The position numbers and the translations under genes were made by a program. The notes beneath the pieces were generated by a model. It worked only from the letters and a program-made list of their open reading frames with translations, ran no database searches and was not told the DNA's origin. A stretch of DNA of 64,000 nucleotides. It comes from Babylonia areolata. Lineage: Eukaryota > Mollusca > Gastropoda > Neogastropoda > Buccinidae. The stretch is taken from assembly GCF_041734735.1 (NCBI RefSeq), contig NC_134910.1, positions 300,001 through 364,000 of the forward strand, in the 5' to 3' direction. This document shows, in pieces, positions 1-11,965 of this stretch (within the stretch, counting starts at the first letter, position 1; every line of letters starts with the position of its first letter).

Positions 1-692
1 CCAGCTCCGCCTTTGGCAGACTCAACAACAGGCTGTGGAACAACAAACTGGCATTAGGCTCAGCCCCAAAGTCAAAACCTACAGAGCTGTTGTGCTGACC
101 ACCTTGTTGTACTGCTGTGAAACATGGACGACGTATCGCCGTCACATTCAACAACTTCAGTAGTTTCACCAGAGATGCCTACAAAAGATCCTCAGTCCGT
201 CGGCATAAAGTGGCAAGACAGGGTCTCCAGCCTCCAGGCCCTAGAGAGGAACGGCCTACCCAACGTTGTCCGCATGACAGACAGCAGGATCCCGAACTGA
301 AGATGCTCTTGTATGGCCAGCTGAAGGAAGGCCACCGCGAACTTGGAAGACCCTTCAAGCGCTTCAAGGACACCTTGAAGACAAACCTCAAAGCCTGTGA
401 CATAGACATCGCTTCCTGGGAAACTGATGCCCTTGACCGCTCTCTTTGGAGAATGCTGTGCTCTAGTGGCATAAAGACGTTTGAAAACAAGAGAACACTG
501 GCCATTAAGGAGAAGCGTGAGCGAAGGAAGCAGGGCTCAACTTCTGGAGACGTTTTCCCTTGCAACACCTGTGGGAAGTGCTGCGCATCCAGAATCGGCC
601 TCTTCTCCCGTACGAGGACACACACCAACAGATAAGCCTGCCTGCCTACTCATCCGTCGGCGGGTCCGATGGGAGACTCCATCATCATCATG
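1..692 (+). mobile_element. Degraded LINE 3' end (RT C-terminus plus zinc finger)
   Basis: The sequence is the 3' end of a non-LTR retrotransposon related to the intact copy at 35,893-40,073. Translated pieces in shifting frames match that copy: 'FGRLNNRLWNNK' against 'FGRLSANVWNRR', 'KVKTYRAVVL' against 'KVYRAVVLPT', then a long piece from 117 to 635 matching the GQLKEG...RPFKRFKDTLK region and ending in a C2H2-like finger (PCNTCGKCC...IGLFSRTRTH) in which the first histidine reads arginine. Frames shift and stops occur before position 235, so it is dead. The 3' end near 692 has a short CAT run, as in the intact element. The 5' part lies left of the window. Confidence 0.8.
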
Positions 693-700
693 TGTGTGCA

Positions 701-702
<2 letters not shown>

Positions 703-756
<54 letters not shown>
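703..756. repeat. (AG)n microsatellite
   Basis: An almost pure run of AG dinucleotides directly after the LINE 3' end. A second short GA run lies at 819-832. Confidence 0.95.
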
Positions 757-757
<1 letters not shown>

Positions 758-1024
758 GGTTATTCATTTTAGGCCTAGGTCCTTCATGAAGGGGAATGTG
801 AACAGATTAACAATGGTTGAGAGAGAGAGAGAGTGCACAACATTGCATAATGCTCTTTCGGCTTTTATTTCTCGCTCGCTGAGGTTGGGGAATACTGAAC
901 GGCTGCCGCACGCGACACGCTGTCCTCAAGCTGTTATCACAGGTCACTGACGAGCTGCAAGACGGCCCGGTCCAGTGAGATAATTATATTGTCTATTATG
1001 TGTCCATTCAGTCCCATTCAGAGC

Positions 1025-1950
1025 ATTAGAAAACCCTCAAAACCCACTGCATGACGCAGTCAAAGAACCAAAAGGCAGCCGTCTAGGACGAGGAAGATCA
1101 TGGATGGGGCAAGCAGAAGACACAATCCAGCTAGTATGCCGACTACAAGACCTGAAAGAAACAAAAGAATGGGAGAAAAACCCCGAAAACCTCAACCATC
1201 TATTCAACACAGCCATTTCACCCAGGAAGACATTGTCGGGAATGGCCAGAGAGCAAAACTGATGCGGAAGTGAAGCTACTCATAGACGAAAACAATAAAG
1301 AAGAGGACATCATCATATACACAGATGGCTCAGCCACCAAAGACCAATCCGGTTGGGGATTCACTACGAAACAAAATGGAAAAACAATTAGGGAATAGAA
1401 TGCTGCCTACAAAGTCACAACCTCCAGCCTAACGATGGAAGTTGAAGCTGTGACACATGCCCTCCAATGGCTATCGTCTATCCATATGCCCGGAAACCAA
1501 CATGCCATGATTCTAACCGACTCAATGAACCTCATACAGAAAATTGAAAATGGAATGGGAAGTCCAGAGTGGCATAAGGCAATGCGCAACTTTCAGATTA
1601 AAAACCTTACGTGGTCATACTGTCCGGGACAGTGTTAAGGGAAATGAGCGAGCTGACAGACTTGCTGGTAACGCAACAACAACGAGCGGCCTACGTTTAG
1701 GAAAATCGGAAATCCTCAGAAAAGTCAAAGAATATCAAAAAGAACAGGTACAAGGCCATCACACCATCGATCGCCTCAAAGAAATAAAGGCAGAGAGCGG
1801 GAGCGGCCGTAAGTCTAACATGAAAGGTAGAGCACGGTGCTTTGCAAATCAAACAAATATCGGCATCATTTCCAAACCAACATTCCGCAAATTTCTTCAA
1901 AACGGAACAGAGTCTCTGTGGGCTTTTCCAAATACAATAGACTGAGCAAC
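1025..1950 (+). mobile_element. Retroelement remnant with RNase H domain
   Basis: Translation shows RNase H-like motifs: 'YTDGSATKDQSGWGF' at about 1,318-1,362, 'TMEVEAVTHALQWL' near 1,435, 'LTDSMNLIQKI' near 1,516 and 'GNERADRLAGNA' near 1,639. Upstream, 'PLHDAVKEPKGSRLGRGRSW' reads as linker sequence. This is the C-terminal RNase H part of an element of LINE type (I or Jockey-like); the match is to the domain, not to a named family. It is a degraded fragment with no reverse transcriptase left in the window. Confidence 0.6.
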
Positions 1951-2019
1951 ACACTAGACGCCACGTTATTGGCATCAAAGATCTTTTCCCACCCCTCTTG
2001 CGGCCAATCAGTGGCAGCC

Positions 2020-2362
2020 TCTGTGAGTGTGTGTATGTGTGGGTGTGTGTGTTTGTGTGCGTGTGTGCGTGCGCGAGGGTGTAAGTGTACACAAGTGTCA
2101 TGAGAGTTCTGTGCACGTGCGTATGTGTGTGTGGGGGCCCGGGGGGTGGGGGGTGAGGGTGGCGGGGGGTAGAGGGTGAGGTATGCGTGTGTATGCATGC
2201 CCGGTGCATACACTGTGGGAGCAACCGGCGGAATATTGGAACGTGCGGGTGTGCATATATATATTTGTATATATGTGTGTGGGGTTAGGGGTGGGGGATA
2301 TGGGCGTATGTGTGTGTGCTTGTACAAGTAATTAAGTAATAATAATAATAATAATAATAAAC
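2020..2362. repeat. GT-rich low-complexity tract ending in (AAT)n
   Basis: TG-rich, G-run-containing simple sequence from about 2,020 to 2,335, then about nine AAT units at 2,336-2,362. No gene is seen in it. Confidence 0.85.
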
Positions 2363-3142
2363 TTGGCAGTATATCCATCCCTCTTTCCAGTTCAGTCAGG
2401 AACCTCGGCGTTGTCCTTGACAACACACTGTCCATGCAAAAATTTATCAATCAGACATGTCAATCCTGCTGCTGTCAACTGCGGCGCATCAGTTCCATCC
2501 GGAAATATCTGTCCATTGACGCAACATCTAGACTTGTCGTTTCTCTCATTCTCTCTCGCCTTGACTACTGTAACTCTCTATTGTCTGGTTTGCCTGTTTT
2601 ATCCATTCAGTCCCTTCAGCGCATACAAAACTCTGCTGCCCGACTCGTCCTCAGAAAGAAAAGATCTGAGCACATCACTCCTTTTTTGCAACATCTCCAC
2701 TGGCTCCCTGTCTCACACTGAATAAAGTACAAGATCAGCACTCTGTGCTACAAATGTATTCACAAATCATCCCCTTCCTATCTCTGTGACTGACTTCACC
2801 TCTACACTCCATCTCGCTCACTACGATCAGCTTCGGATCCACTCCACTTACGCATACCCAGATTCAAACTCTCGACTGTTGGCCGCCGTTCTTTCTCTAT
2901 CTCTGGACCTTGCAATTGGAGTGAACTTTCTCTTTCGCTTCGTCAAGTCTCCACACTCAGCTCTTTCAAATCTGGCCTTAAAACCCACCTCTTCCCAAAA
3001 TAGCCTCCCTTCTCTGCCTCATCCTTGTTTTTAGTTTCTCCAGTTTTAGAGTTATCCGTGCATGAGAATGACTGGTGCGAAAGCGCTTAGATTTGTCTAT
3101 GCTCAAGATTCAGCGCTATATAAGTACCATTATTATTATTAC
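2363..3142 (+). mobile_element. LINE 3' fragment, Rex1/L2-like, with (ATT)n tail
   Basis: The translation follows the conserved C-terminus of Rex1/CR1/L2-type reverse transcriptases: 'RNLGVVLDNTLSMQKFINQT', 'SLILSRLDYCNSLLSGLP', 'LQRIQNSAARLVLRKK', 'HITPFLQHLHWLPV', 'SSPSYLCDL', 'YTPSRSLRSASDP' and 'FKSGLKTHLF'. A few frame changes show it is not intact. The 3' end runs through 'cagcgctatataagtacc' into ATTATTATTATTA, the microsatellite-like tail typical of this group. Only the 3' 0.8 kb is present (5' truncated). Confidence 0.85.
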
Positions 3143-3149
3143 AAGTAAG

Positions 3150-3265
3150 TGTGCCTCTGTGTGTGTGTGTGTCCGGTGTGTGTGCCCGTGGAAGCTGCGA
3201 TACGTAGCCTAGAAATGAGTCTGTGGAGGAGGCCGGGGGGAGGGGGGTAGAGGGGGTGCAGGGTA

Positions 3266-3298
<33 letters not shown>

Positions 3299-3430
3299 GG
3301 GGCTCATGTACGTTTGTATTTGATTGTGCTTTCATATCTGTGAAAGTGCATGTTTGGTGCATATCTGTTATGCATATGTGTGTATATGTGAATGTGTGTC
3401 TGCAATGATGTTTTATATTTATTTGCTTAT
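3150..3430. repeat. (TG)n-rich region
   Basis: TG-rich simple sequence with a clean (GT)n run at about 3,267-3,297. No gene is seen. Confidence 0.85.
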
Positions 3431-3514
3431 TTATCATCATTGTTGTCTTATTTATTTGTTCATTTATTACTAGTACTTTTTTTTTAATGTATTTATCTAT
3501 TATTTATTTCCCCT

Positions 3515-3652
3515 TTTTTTCTCAAGGCCTGACTAAGCGCGTTGGGTTAATCTGCTGGTCAGGCATCTGCTTGGTAGATGTAGTGTAGCGTATATGGCAT
3601 TTGTCCGAACGCAGTGACGCCACCTTGAGCTACTGAAACTGAAACTGAAACT
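3515..3652 (+). repeat. Dispersed short repeat ('ctcaaggcctgac' family)
   Basis: The block begins 'ctcaaggcctgactaagcgc' and ends in repeated 'tgaaac' units. I recognise this as an abundant interspersed repeat of marine snail genomes, probably SINE-like. A diverged relative lies at 4,184-4,424 and an inverted piece at 12,838-12,885 (shared 'gcgtatatgg' and 'cgaacgcagtgac'). Family name unknown to me. Confidence 0.6.
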
Positions 3653-4183
3653 AAGTCCCGGCCACATAACAGAAGACTGTGCAGCCATCTGCGACGGTTT
3701 CGAGCGCGGCGCGCGCGTGCTCCTGTGTGTTCGTCCGTCAGTGTGTGCGCCGCGCGCGCGTGTGACTGACATGATGTCGACCTTCTTCTTCTTGTCACCG
3801 CGTTGCTGTTGTTGTTGTGGGTGTATGTGGGTGTATGTTTGTGTGTGTGGAGGGGTGACTGGAGGGAGGGACAGAGAGAGTTACAGCTTAACTCAGTAGG
3901 ACTGATGTATTATAGTATATTGTCATATACAGAAATATCAGTCTATGAGTGCCTTTGATTTGATGTTTCAGATTGGTCAATTTTAATAAGTTTTCATTAA
4001 TTTCAATTTGATACATTTCATGTTCTTTTTATTATGATTTGTTTTTAATTTTCATTACTTATTAATTACCGACTAAATCTTATTTTCTTCGTCATTTATT
4101 AATTTATGTAGTTGCTTATTATTACTTCATCTTATTTGTATTTGTGTGTTTAAATGTTTATGTTATTATTTTATTTCATTTTC

Positions 4184-4424
4184 CCTCAAGGCCTGACTGA
4201 ACGCTTTGGGTTAGGGGCTGCAGGTCAGGGGTGTGGTGTGTCGTTTTCACGTGGATTTGTCGCTTTGGGTTAGGGGCTGGTCAGGGGTGTGGTGTGTCGT
4301 TTTCACGTGGATTTGTCGCTTTGGGTTAGGGGCTGGTCAGGGGTGTGGTGTGTCGTTTTCACGTGAATTTGTCGGAAAGTACTGACGCCTCCGTCATAGA
4401 CTGACTAATACTGAACTTGAACTC
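4184..4424 (+). repeat. Diverged copy of the same dispersed repeat, with internal tandem
   Basis: It begins 'ctcaaggcctgactgaacgc' and ends 'tactgaacttgaactca', so both ends match the 3,515 copy. Its middle has three tandem copies (period 56-59 bp) of 'cgctttgggttagggg' followed by 'tcgttttcacgtg', an expansion inside a dispersed repeat. Confidence 0.6.
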
Positions 4425-4439
4425 ATATCTGATATCATG

Positions 4440-5146
4440 TAGTAACGTAATTACAATCTGAAGCCTCTCAGTGCCTTCCTCAGTTCATTACGCGCGTGGC
4501 GATACTTGACGTGGCGCGGCGGTAGGCGCACAATAGTCATGAGTTTGGTTCGGGGCCTTACATAACACTTTTTGTGACGTGGGAGTGACGGAAGGCTGCG
4601 CAGACGAAGTAGAGAGTGAGAGGGTGGGGCTTCATTAATCGACCCCAACTTCTCAACTTCGCGTCAGCCACTGCTCGTTGACCTAACTGCGACCAAAAAA
4701 TATTCAGGGAAAGAAACAAAGGTGTGGGGTGGCTTAACGCAACTTACTTAGCAACTGTAGCGATCAGCCAACTGGGCGATGTGTTTATCAACATTCCTTC
4801 TGTCTTTGCACCTATTTGCCGGGTCACGTGCGTGACGCATCGCTTCGTCTCGTTCGTGTCGCTTGCTCCGACGTGACGAAAGACAGCAACAGGCTATATT
4901 TGCCCAGTAAATTTCATCAGATTTTTGAAAAACAACAACCCCAAAACCTTAAAAGTATGGAACAACAAATAAATTTGTGTCGGTAATTTTACTTCACCCT
5001 CAAATCTCAGTTCCTATTTCATAACGCTCTCGGAAAAGAGACAGCGGTGAATGACTCATGGGAACATGACCTCAAAATCGGAAATGAACTTTTCCTGACG
5101 TCATCAGCATTTATGTAGATGAGGGTGTTTCCGCTAGTTGGCCAAA
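4440..5146 (+). promoter_or_regulatory. Probable promoter and 5'UTR of Rab8
   Basis: This 700-bp stretch upstream of the Rab8 start is free of recognisable repeats and visibly richer in CpG than its surroundings (4,490-4,870). It holds a perfect CRE palindrome TGACGTCA at 5,096-5,103, an AP-1-type TGACTCA at 5,052-5,058, and several ACGTG/TGACG half sites near 4,825-4,880. No TATA box is evident, as is usual for a housekeeping Rab gene. The transcription start cannot be fixed, and an upstream non-coding exon is possible. Confidence 0.5.
5096..5103. promoter_or_regulatory. CRE palindrome TGACGTCA
   Basis: Exact CREB/ATF consensus 44 bp upstream of the Rab8 start codon. Whether it lies in the promoter or the 5'UTR is unknown. 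Confidence 0.45.
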
Positions 5147-5270
5147 ATGGCAAAGACGTACGACTATCTTTTCAAACTTCTCCTGATTGGTGATTCTGGG
5201 GTAGGCAAAACCTGTCTACTCTTCCGATTTTCAGAAGATGCTTTCAACTCAACATTCATATCTACTATCG
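5147..5270 (+). CDS. RAB8: Rab8 exon 1 (coding part)
   Basis: Encodes residues 1-41 plus one base of Gly42, from [10 protein letters not shown] to FISTI, including the P-loop GDSGVGKT. Donor GTAAGT. This is the only exon without a minisatellite close by. Confidence 0.95.
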
Positions 5271-8200
5271 GTAAGTTTAAGTGATCGAATTGTTGAAAAA
5301 CTAAAATTCGCTTGCGCAGATCAACAAGTTGTCTGAATGCTTCTACTGCAGTCGGTAGTGGGAATTTTACGATGGAATTCCTTTCTCAAAAATACCACCA
5401 TGATCATCAGCCCAGTAATAAATCATCCATATATTAATCATAGGAGAAATTTTATACGGTTTATTTTACCATCCCAGCTTTGTTTTAAGATGTCTCCGGA
5501 AAAAAAAGAAAAATGAACGACTGTTGGTGATCAGACTGGGGGTAGACTGACCGCCAACTCCGAAGCCAGAAGTAGAACTCAAATTAATATAATGTCATTT
5601 GTAGTACTTAGAACTGATCATGCCAGTTGAAGTTGAACACATCCACTTTTGCTGTAGCCAAGTGAAGTGTACCTACTCCAGTGTTATTCTTGACCCATTC
5701 ATAGTACTTTTACTATTAGTTTGTGACTTTTACTTCCTAAATCAGTAAATGTGTAAATGGTGACATGCCTTTCCTGACTTTTCTCAATAATAACTTTTTC
5801 ATATTATCTTTATCAGGCTGTATCGTGTATGTGATGCCAACAATGTAGGTTTCATCACAGGTTTCACTTTTTTCTTGAGAGACACAGAGAGAGAGAGAGA
5901 GAGAGTGTGTGTGTGAGCCCTGGGTGCATCAGTATGTGTGGATTTCTGGATACTTAGTTGTTTGAATTGCAGTTATGGATAAATGTAACTTGTATAACTT
6001 GCAAGCAGAATTTGCAGCACATTTTATTTTCATTAACAGTATGTATATATTCCAGAACATCATGTTTTATGAGGATATGGATGCCGCATGATTTACAGTG
6101 ATGGTATATTTCTGGTCTGATAATCCTTAAACTTGAAGTCCAGTCATCTCTTTCGTCCCCACAAGTGCAGTATCCATTCTCTGTTCATCCTATAGATGAA
6201 GATGCAGGAAATTGTCCCCCTGTACCCTCCATCTGTCCTCACTCAGTGTTACTCACTATTGTTTTTTCAGCTGTATTCTGTTCAAGAATTGATCACCGTG
6301 TATTGTGTTTGGATCATTGATGATGTGGGCCAGCATTATTTAAATGTTTGAATCTCAGATCATTCTTATTCTTTCTCTGTGATCATTCTGCTTCTTTCTC
6401 TGTATGTTCATTCAACTTCTTTTGTTCTCTGTATGATCATTCTACTTCTTTCTCTATATGATCATTCTACTTCTTTCTCTGTATGATCATTCTACTTCTT
6501 TAATTTTCTGTATGATCATTCTACTTCTTTCTCTGTATGATCATTCTACTTCTTTCGTTCTCTGTATGATCATTCTACTTCTTTCTTTGTATGATCATTC
6601 AACTTCTTTTGTTCTCTGTATGATCATTCTACTTCTTTCTTTCTCTGTATGATCATTCTACTTCTTTCTATGTATAGTCATTTTGATTTTTCTTTTTTCT
6701 CAGAGAACCACAGCTTCATGCAAAGAAAACAACAAAAGCAAACAAACAAACAAAAAACTAAGTGAGCCTTTTCACAGCAGTGAAGCGAGGGGGTGGTTAA
6801 TTCTGGTAAAGTGATGGTGGCAGTTTTTCATAGCTGGCAGTTTGCGTTTGTCATAAGTTAAATCGCTAAATTTGCTTAAGTAGCTTCAACATTTGAAGTA
6901 TACAAAGACAGGTCTATAGATAAAGTGAAGTGTGTTTGAATTGGCTTCTACCTGTCAATATCTCACTCTCTGAACTTAGCAAAGTTTACTATCCGTCAGA
7001 TGATAAAACATTAGTCTACAGCTGTGATTGTGTGTAACTGTACTGTAACTAAGATAGATAATAAATTATTTGATGTGACCGTGTGATCAAAAGTAAAATT
7101 TACTGTAACTAATTTAGATAATAATTTAATAAATCATTTGATGTGATTGTGTGATCAAAAGTAAAATTTACTGTAAGATAGATAATAAATCATTAGAATA
7201 GATGTGATCCTGATTGTGTGATCAAAAGTAAAATTTGCTGTAACAGTGTAAGATAGTTAATAAATCATTTGACGTGATTGTGTGATCAAAAGCACACACA
7301 TTGAATACATGGGAGCCATTGATCCAGTTTGCAGTAGACCATGCACTCCTGGACTCCCTGCCACAAAACCTATGTTGATTCATCCTTTCTGCTTTTGTTT
7401 TTCGTTTTTTGCATAATATAAATTATGATGACTATTTTTTTTGGTTTTCTTTGTTAGATTAATAACTAATAAGAGGTGCACAGTTTTGTGTGTTATGAGC
7501 ACTAGTTGTGAATTTGTGTCAATGTGTTGTGACCTAGTCACCATGTCAAATGATGTGTGTGTTCTGGAAGCTTCCTACCTTTTATTTAGCTTTCTTCTTT
7601 CTGACTTTGATAAAGGGTGAAGAAAAGGGGCAGCTGGGAAATCTGAATAACTTTTCTGTCTAATTTTATAAAGAAGAAAGGAAGTTGAACAAAAAGAAAT
7701 TGATAACTAGTATTAATAAAGAAAAAAAGATTAGCAGATCAGGATAAAGCTGATGATATGCTATTGTGATGATGATGGCAGTGTTGATAATGATGATGAT
7801 AAATCAGAATCAAAAGGAATCATTTTCTTTCTTTTCTTGTATGCATTGTACAGCCCGACTCAGAAATATAATTAAGTATTATTATTGATTTATTTTGTCA
7901 TTAGATTTTCTATTTTGACTGAATCCAATCCAACATGAAATGGAGGAACGGGGAGGGTAGAGCTGCATGAGGTAAACTGACAGCAAACTGAAAGAGAGGA
8001 AAGACTGACTTATTTGGAAGTGACTCAAGTGGTCTGACTCAGATGATTGATAATTCAACGGACATGTGATTTTAGTCAAGCATATTTGGTGTCATCTGGA
8101 TGCTATCTTTGGGTGGTGGTTCTTGTGACAAAGCAAAATCATTTTGTCACTTGTCAGCCACTGCTGCAGTCAGCATGACACTCATCAAGCTGATTAGAGA

Positions 8201-9261
8201 TGCCATTGCACTGCAACTGATAATTATGGACAAGTTGTGTTGAGACTAGTGATGATGATGGTTAACAGTAATTTAGTGAGTAATGTTGGTGACAGTGGAT
8301 GGTGCTGATGGGGATAGAAAAGGAAATAATGAATTAGTGTATATATTTTTATTTGACTAGTTGTATAACATTTTGAATCCTTTTTATGGTGTGCCTGATC
8401 AGATTTTACTTGTCTTTATTACTTTATAACAAGCCTGTATTGCACAAATGAATTTCAGTGTGGATTGATTTTGTTGTTGTTGATTTACACCAGTCACTTT
8501 ATGGTTAACCAGTCAGCTGTATGATGGTCTGATCAACTCTAGTGATAATGATCTACAATCTCAGTGTATGGCTGTTGAAATGGCAGTGTCAAAAGGTCTG
8601 ATCAACTCTAGTGATAATGATCACAATATCAGTGTATGGTTGTTGAAATGGCAGTGTAAAAAGGTCTGATCAACTCTAGTGATAATGATCACAATCTCAG
8701 TGTATGGCTGTTGAAATGGCAGTGTCAAAAGGTCTGATCAACTCTAGTGATAATGATCACAATATCAGTGTATGGCTGTTGAAATGGCAGTGTAAAAAGG
8801 TCTGATCAACTCTAATGATAATGATCACAATATCAGTGTATGGCTGTTGAAATGGCAGTGTAAAAAGGTCTGATCAACTCTAGTGGTAATGATCACAATC
8901 TCAGTGTATGGCTGTTGAAATGGCAGTGTCAGAAACAAACCTGCATGTTAGAGACTGATCCATTTGTGAATTCTATGGGTGTGTGCATCACAAATGACAA
9001 AAAACAACCCCCCCCCCTCCCCCCAACACCTCCCAACAATCCAGGAACAGGTCATGTCATGATAAGTGATATTGCACATTTAAAGTACACGACAAAATAG
9101 TTATTATTTTAAAATATAAAACAAACACGAGTGTGAACATTTTATACACTCAAATTATTATAATTTGCATTTAAACATGCACAGATATATGCCTATATCG
9201 GTGTGTGCATACCGCATATATCATGTCTCAATGTATGCACACTCAAAAGCGCGTGCACAGG

Positions 9262-9298
<37 letters not shown>

Positions 9299-11894
9299 TA
9301 TCATCTGTCATTTTTTATCCAGCTCTGATTACTGATAGTCACAGTGTTGTGATTTCTTCTGTCGAGGAATGTTGCACTGTCAACATATGGCCTGCTTGCC
9401 TTGCATGGTGTGTCTTGTGATACACATGTGTAGTTAATAGTGTGTGTGTTAATGGTGCATGTCTGTGTGTGTTTGTTGAGTCACTGCAATTGTTCATACT
9501 GAAACCATGTCCATTTTATTTTCAGTGCTCAGTTTTTATTCATTTTATATGGTATATGTCTTGTAACTAATATAAGTGGTGGTTATGGTATCATGTGTCT
9601 TGTAACTAATGTAAGTCGTGGTTATGGTGTAGTGTGTCTTGTAACTAATGTAAGTCATGGTTAAGGTGTAGTGTGTCTTGTAACTAATGTAAGTCGTGGT
9701 TATGGTGTAGTGTGTCTTGTAACTAATGTAAGTCATGGTTAAGGTGCAGTGTGTCTTAACTAATGTAAGTCATGGTTATGGTGTAGTGTGCCTTGTAACT
9801 AATGTAAGCTGTGGTTATGGTGTAGTGTGTCTTGTAACTAATGTAAGTCATGGTTATGGTGTCGTGTGTCTTGTAACTAATGTAAGTCATGGTTATGGTG
9901 TCGTGTGTCTTGTAACTAATGTAAGTCATGGTTATGATGTAGTGTGTCTTGTAACTAATGTAAGTCATGGTTATGGTGTCGTGTGTCTTGTAACTAATGT
10001 AAGTTGTGGTTATGGTGTAGTGTGTCTTGTAACTAATGTAAGTCGTGGTTATGGTGTGTAACTAATGTAAGTCATGGCTATGATGTCGTGTGCTGTTTAT
10101 TTTTGTAACCATTCATTTCCCATACAGTTACATGTTAATTTTTTGCGCTCGCCCCCCCCCCCCTTCCGCACCCCCCACAAACCCCCCACCCCCACCCCAC
10201 CCACCCTCCCCCACCATTCCACCTCCTCCCCACCCCTCCTGTGCAAAGGAGATACAGCTCATTGTGAATACACATCACCACTATTAAAGTATTATCAACT
10301 GTTGAATGTGAAGTGCTACTGTTTAGATGGCCCTCCTTTTTTTTTCTTCCTTAGTTGGGTAATTGACTCGACTGAGTTGTGATGGACTGAACAAAGTTCA
10401 GACATTTTTCTGTTTTGTTTGTTAATCTGCCTAATTAGTTGTGTTGTCTACATGTCTAAAAAAAACCCAGACCAGTACATGATAGCTCCACTTTCCTTCT
10501 TACACTGGAAAAACAAACCCACACCAGTTTGAACTGCTGACTGCACCTGTACCAAAAAAGAAAGAAAAGAGATGGAGAGTGAGCTTCATGATATGTTCTT
10601 TCCATTTTTCCATTTTTCGGCATTCATGGACAGCAAACTTGTACAAGTTCCACATTCAGTAGTGAACACGTGGGCTTTTACATTATTCTGTTGCAACCGT
10701 GCTTTATACTATATACTAATATAGGCAGCCACACTCCGTTTTGGGGTGCGTGGTTGCTGGTTGTGTTTGTGTTTGTATTGTGTGTTTTTTTCTAGAAACC
10801 ACAAATCACAGGGTTGCAGGGTATATGATTTTTGGCATATAATGATATATCATATGTAATGGATAGTGTATGATGTGTTTGTGGTTGATAATGTGTGGTG
10901 TGTTGTGTTTACGGTTGATGATGTGTGTTGTTTGTGGTTGATAATGTGTGGTGTGGTGTGTTTATGGTTGATGATGTGTGTTGTTTGTGGTTGATAATGT
11001 GTGTTGTGTTGTGTTTGATGATGTGTGTTGTTTGTGGTTGATAATGTGTGGTGTGTTGTGTTTATGGTTGATGATGTGTGTTTGTGGTTGATAATGTGTG
11101 GTGTGTTGTGTTTATGGTTGATGATGTGTGTTGTTTGTGGTTGATAATGTGTGTTGTGTTGTGTTTATGGTTGATGATGTGTGTTGTTTGTGGTTGATAA
11201 TGTGTGTTGTGTTGTGTTTGTGGTTGATGATGTGTGTTGTTTGTGGTTGATAATGTGTGGTGTGTTGTGTTTATGGTTGATGATGTGTGTTGTTTGTGGT
11301 TGATAATGTGTGGTGTGGTGTGTTTATGGTTGATGATGTGTGTTGTTTGTGGTTGATAATGTGTGTTGTGTTGTGTTTGTGGTTGATGATGTGTGTTGTT
11401 TGTGGTTGATAATGTGTGGTGTGTTGTGTTTATGGTTGATGATGTGTGTTGTTTGTGGTTGATAATGTGTGGTGTGTTGTGTTTATGGTTGATGATGTGT
11501 TGTTTGTGGTTGATAATGTGTGGTGTGGTGTGTTTGTGGTTGATGATGTGTGTTGTGTTTGTGGTTGATAATGTGTGGTTGATAATGTGTGGTGTATTGT
11601 GTTTGTGGTTGATAATGTGTGGTTGATAATGTGTGGTATGTTTGTGGTTGATAATGTGTGGTGTGTCGTTTTTGTGGTTGATAATATATGGCGTGTTTGT
11701 GGTTGATAATGCATGGTGTGTTGTGTTTGTGGTTGATGATGTGTAGTATGTTTGTGGTTGATGATATGTGGTATGTGGTCTTGTGTTTGCAGGCATTGAT
11801 TTCAAGATCCGAACCATAGAGCTAGACGGAAAGAAGATCAAGCTGCAGATATGGTGAGCTGCCCGTTTATTATAATGTTTTTCCCCCTCAGTTG

Positions 11895-11965
<71 letters not shown>

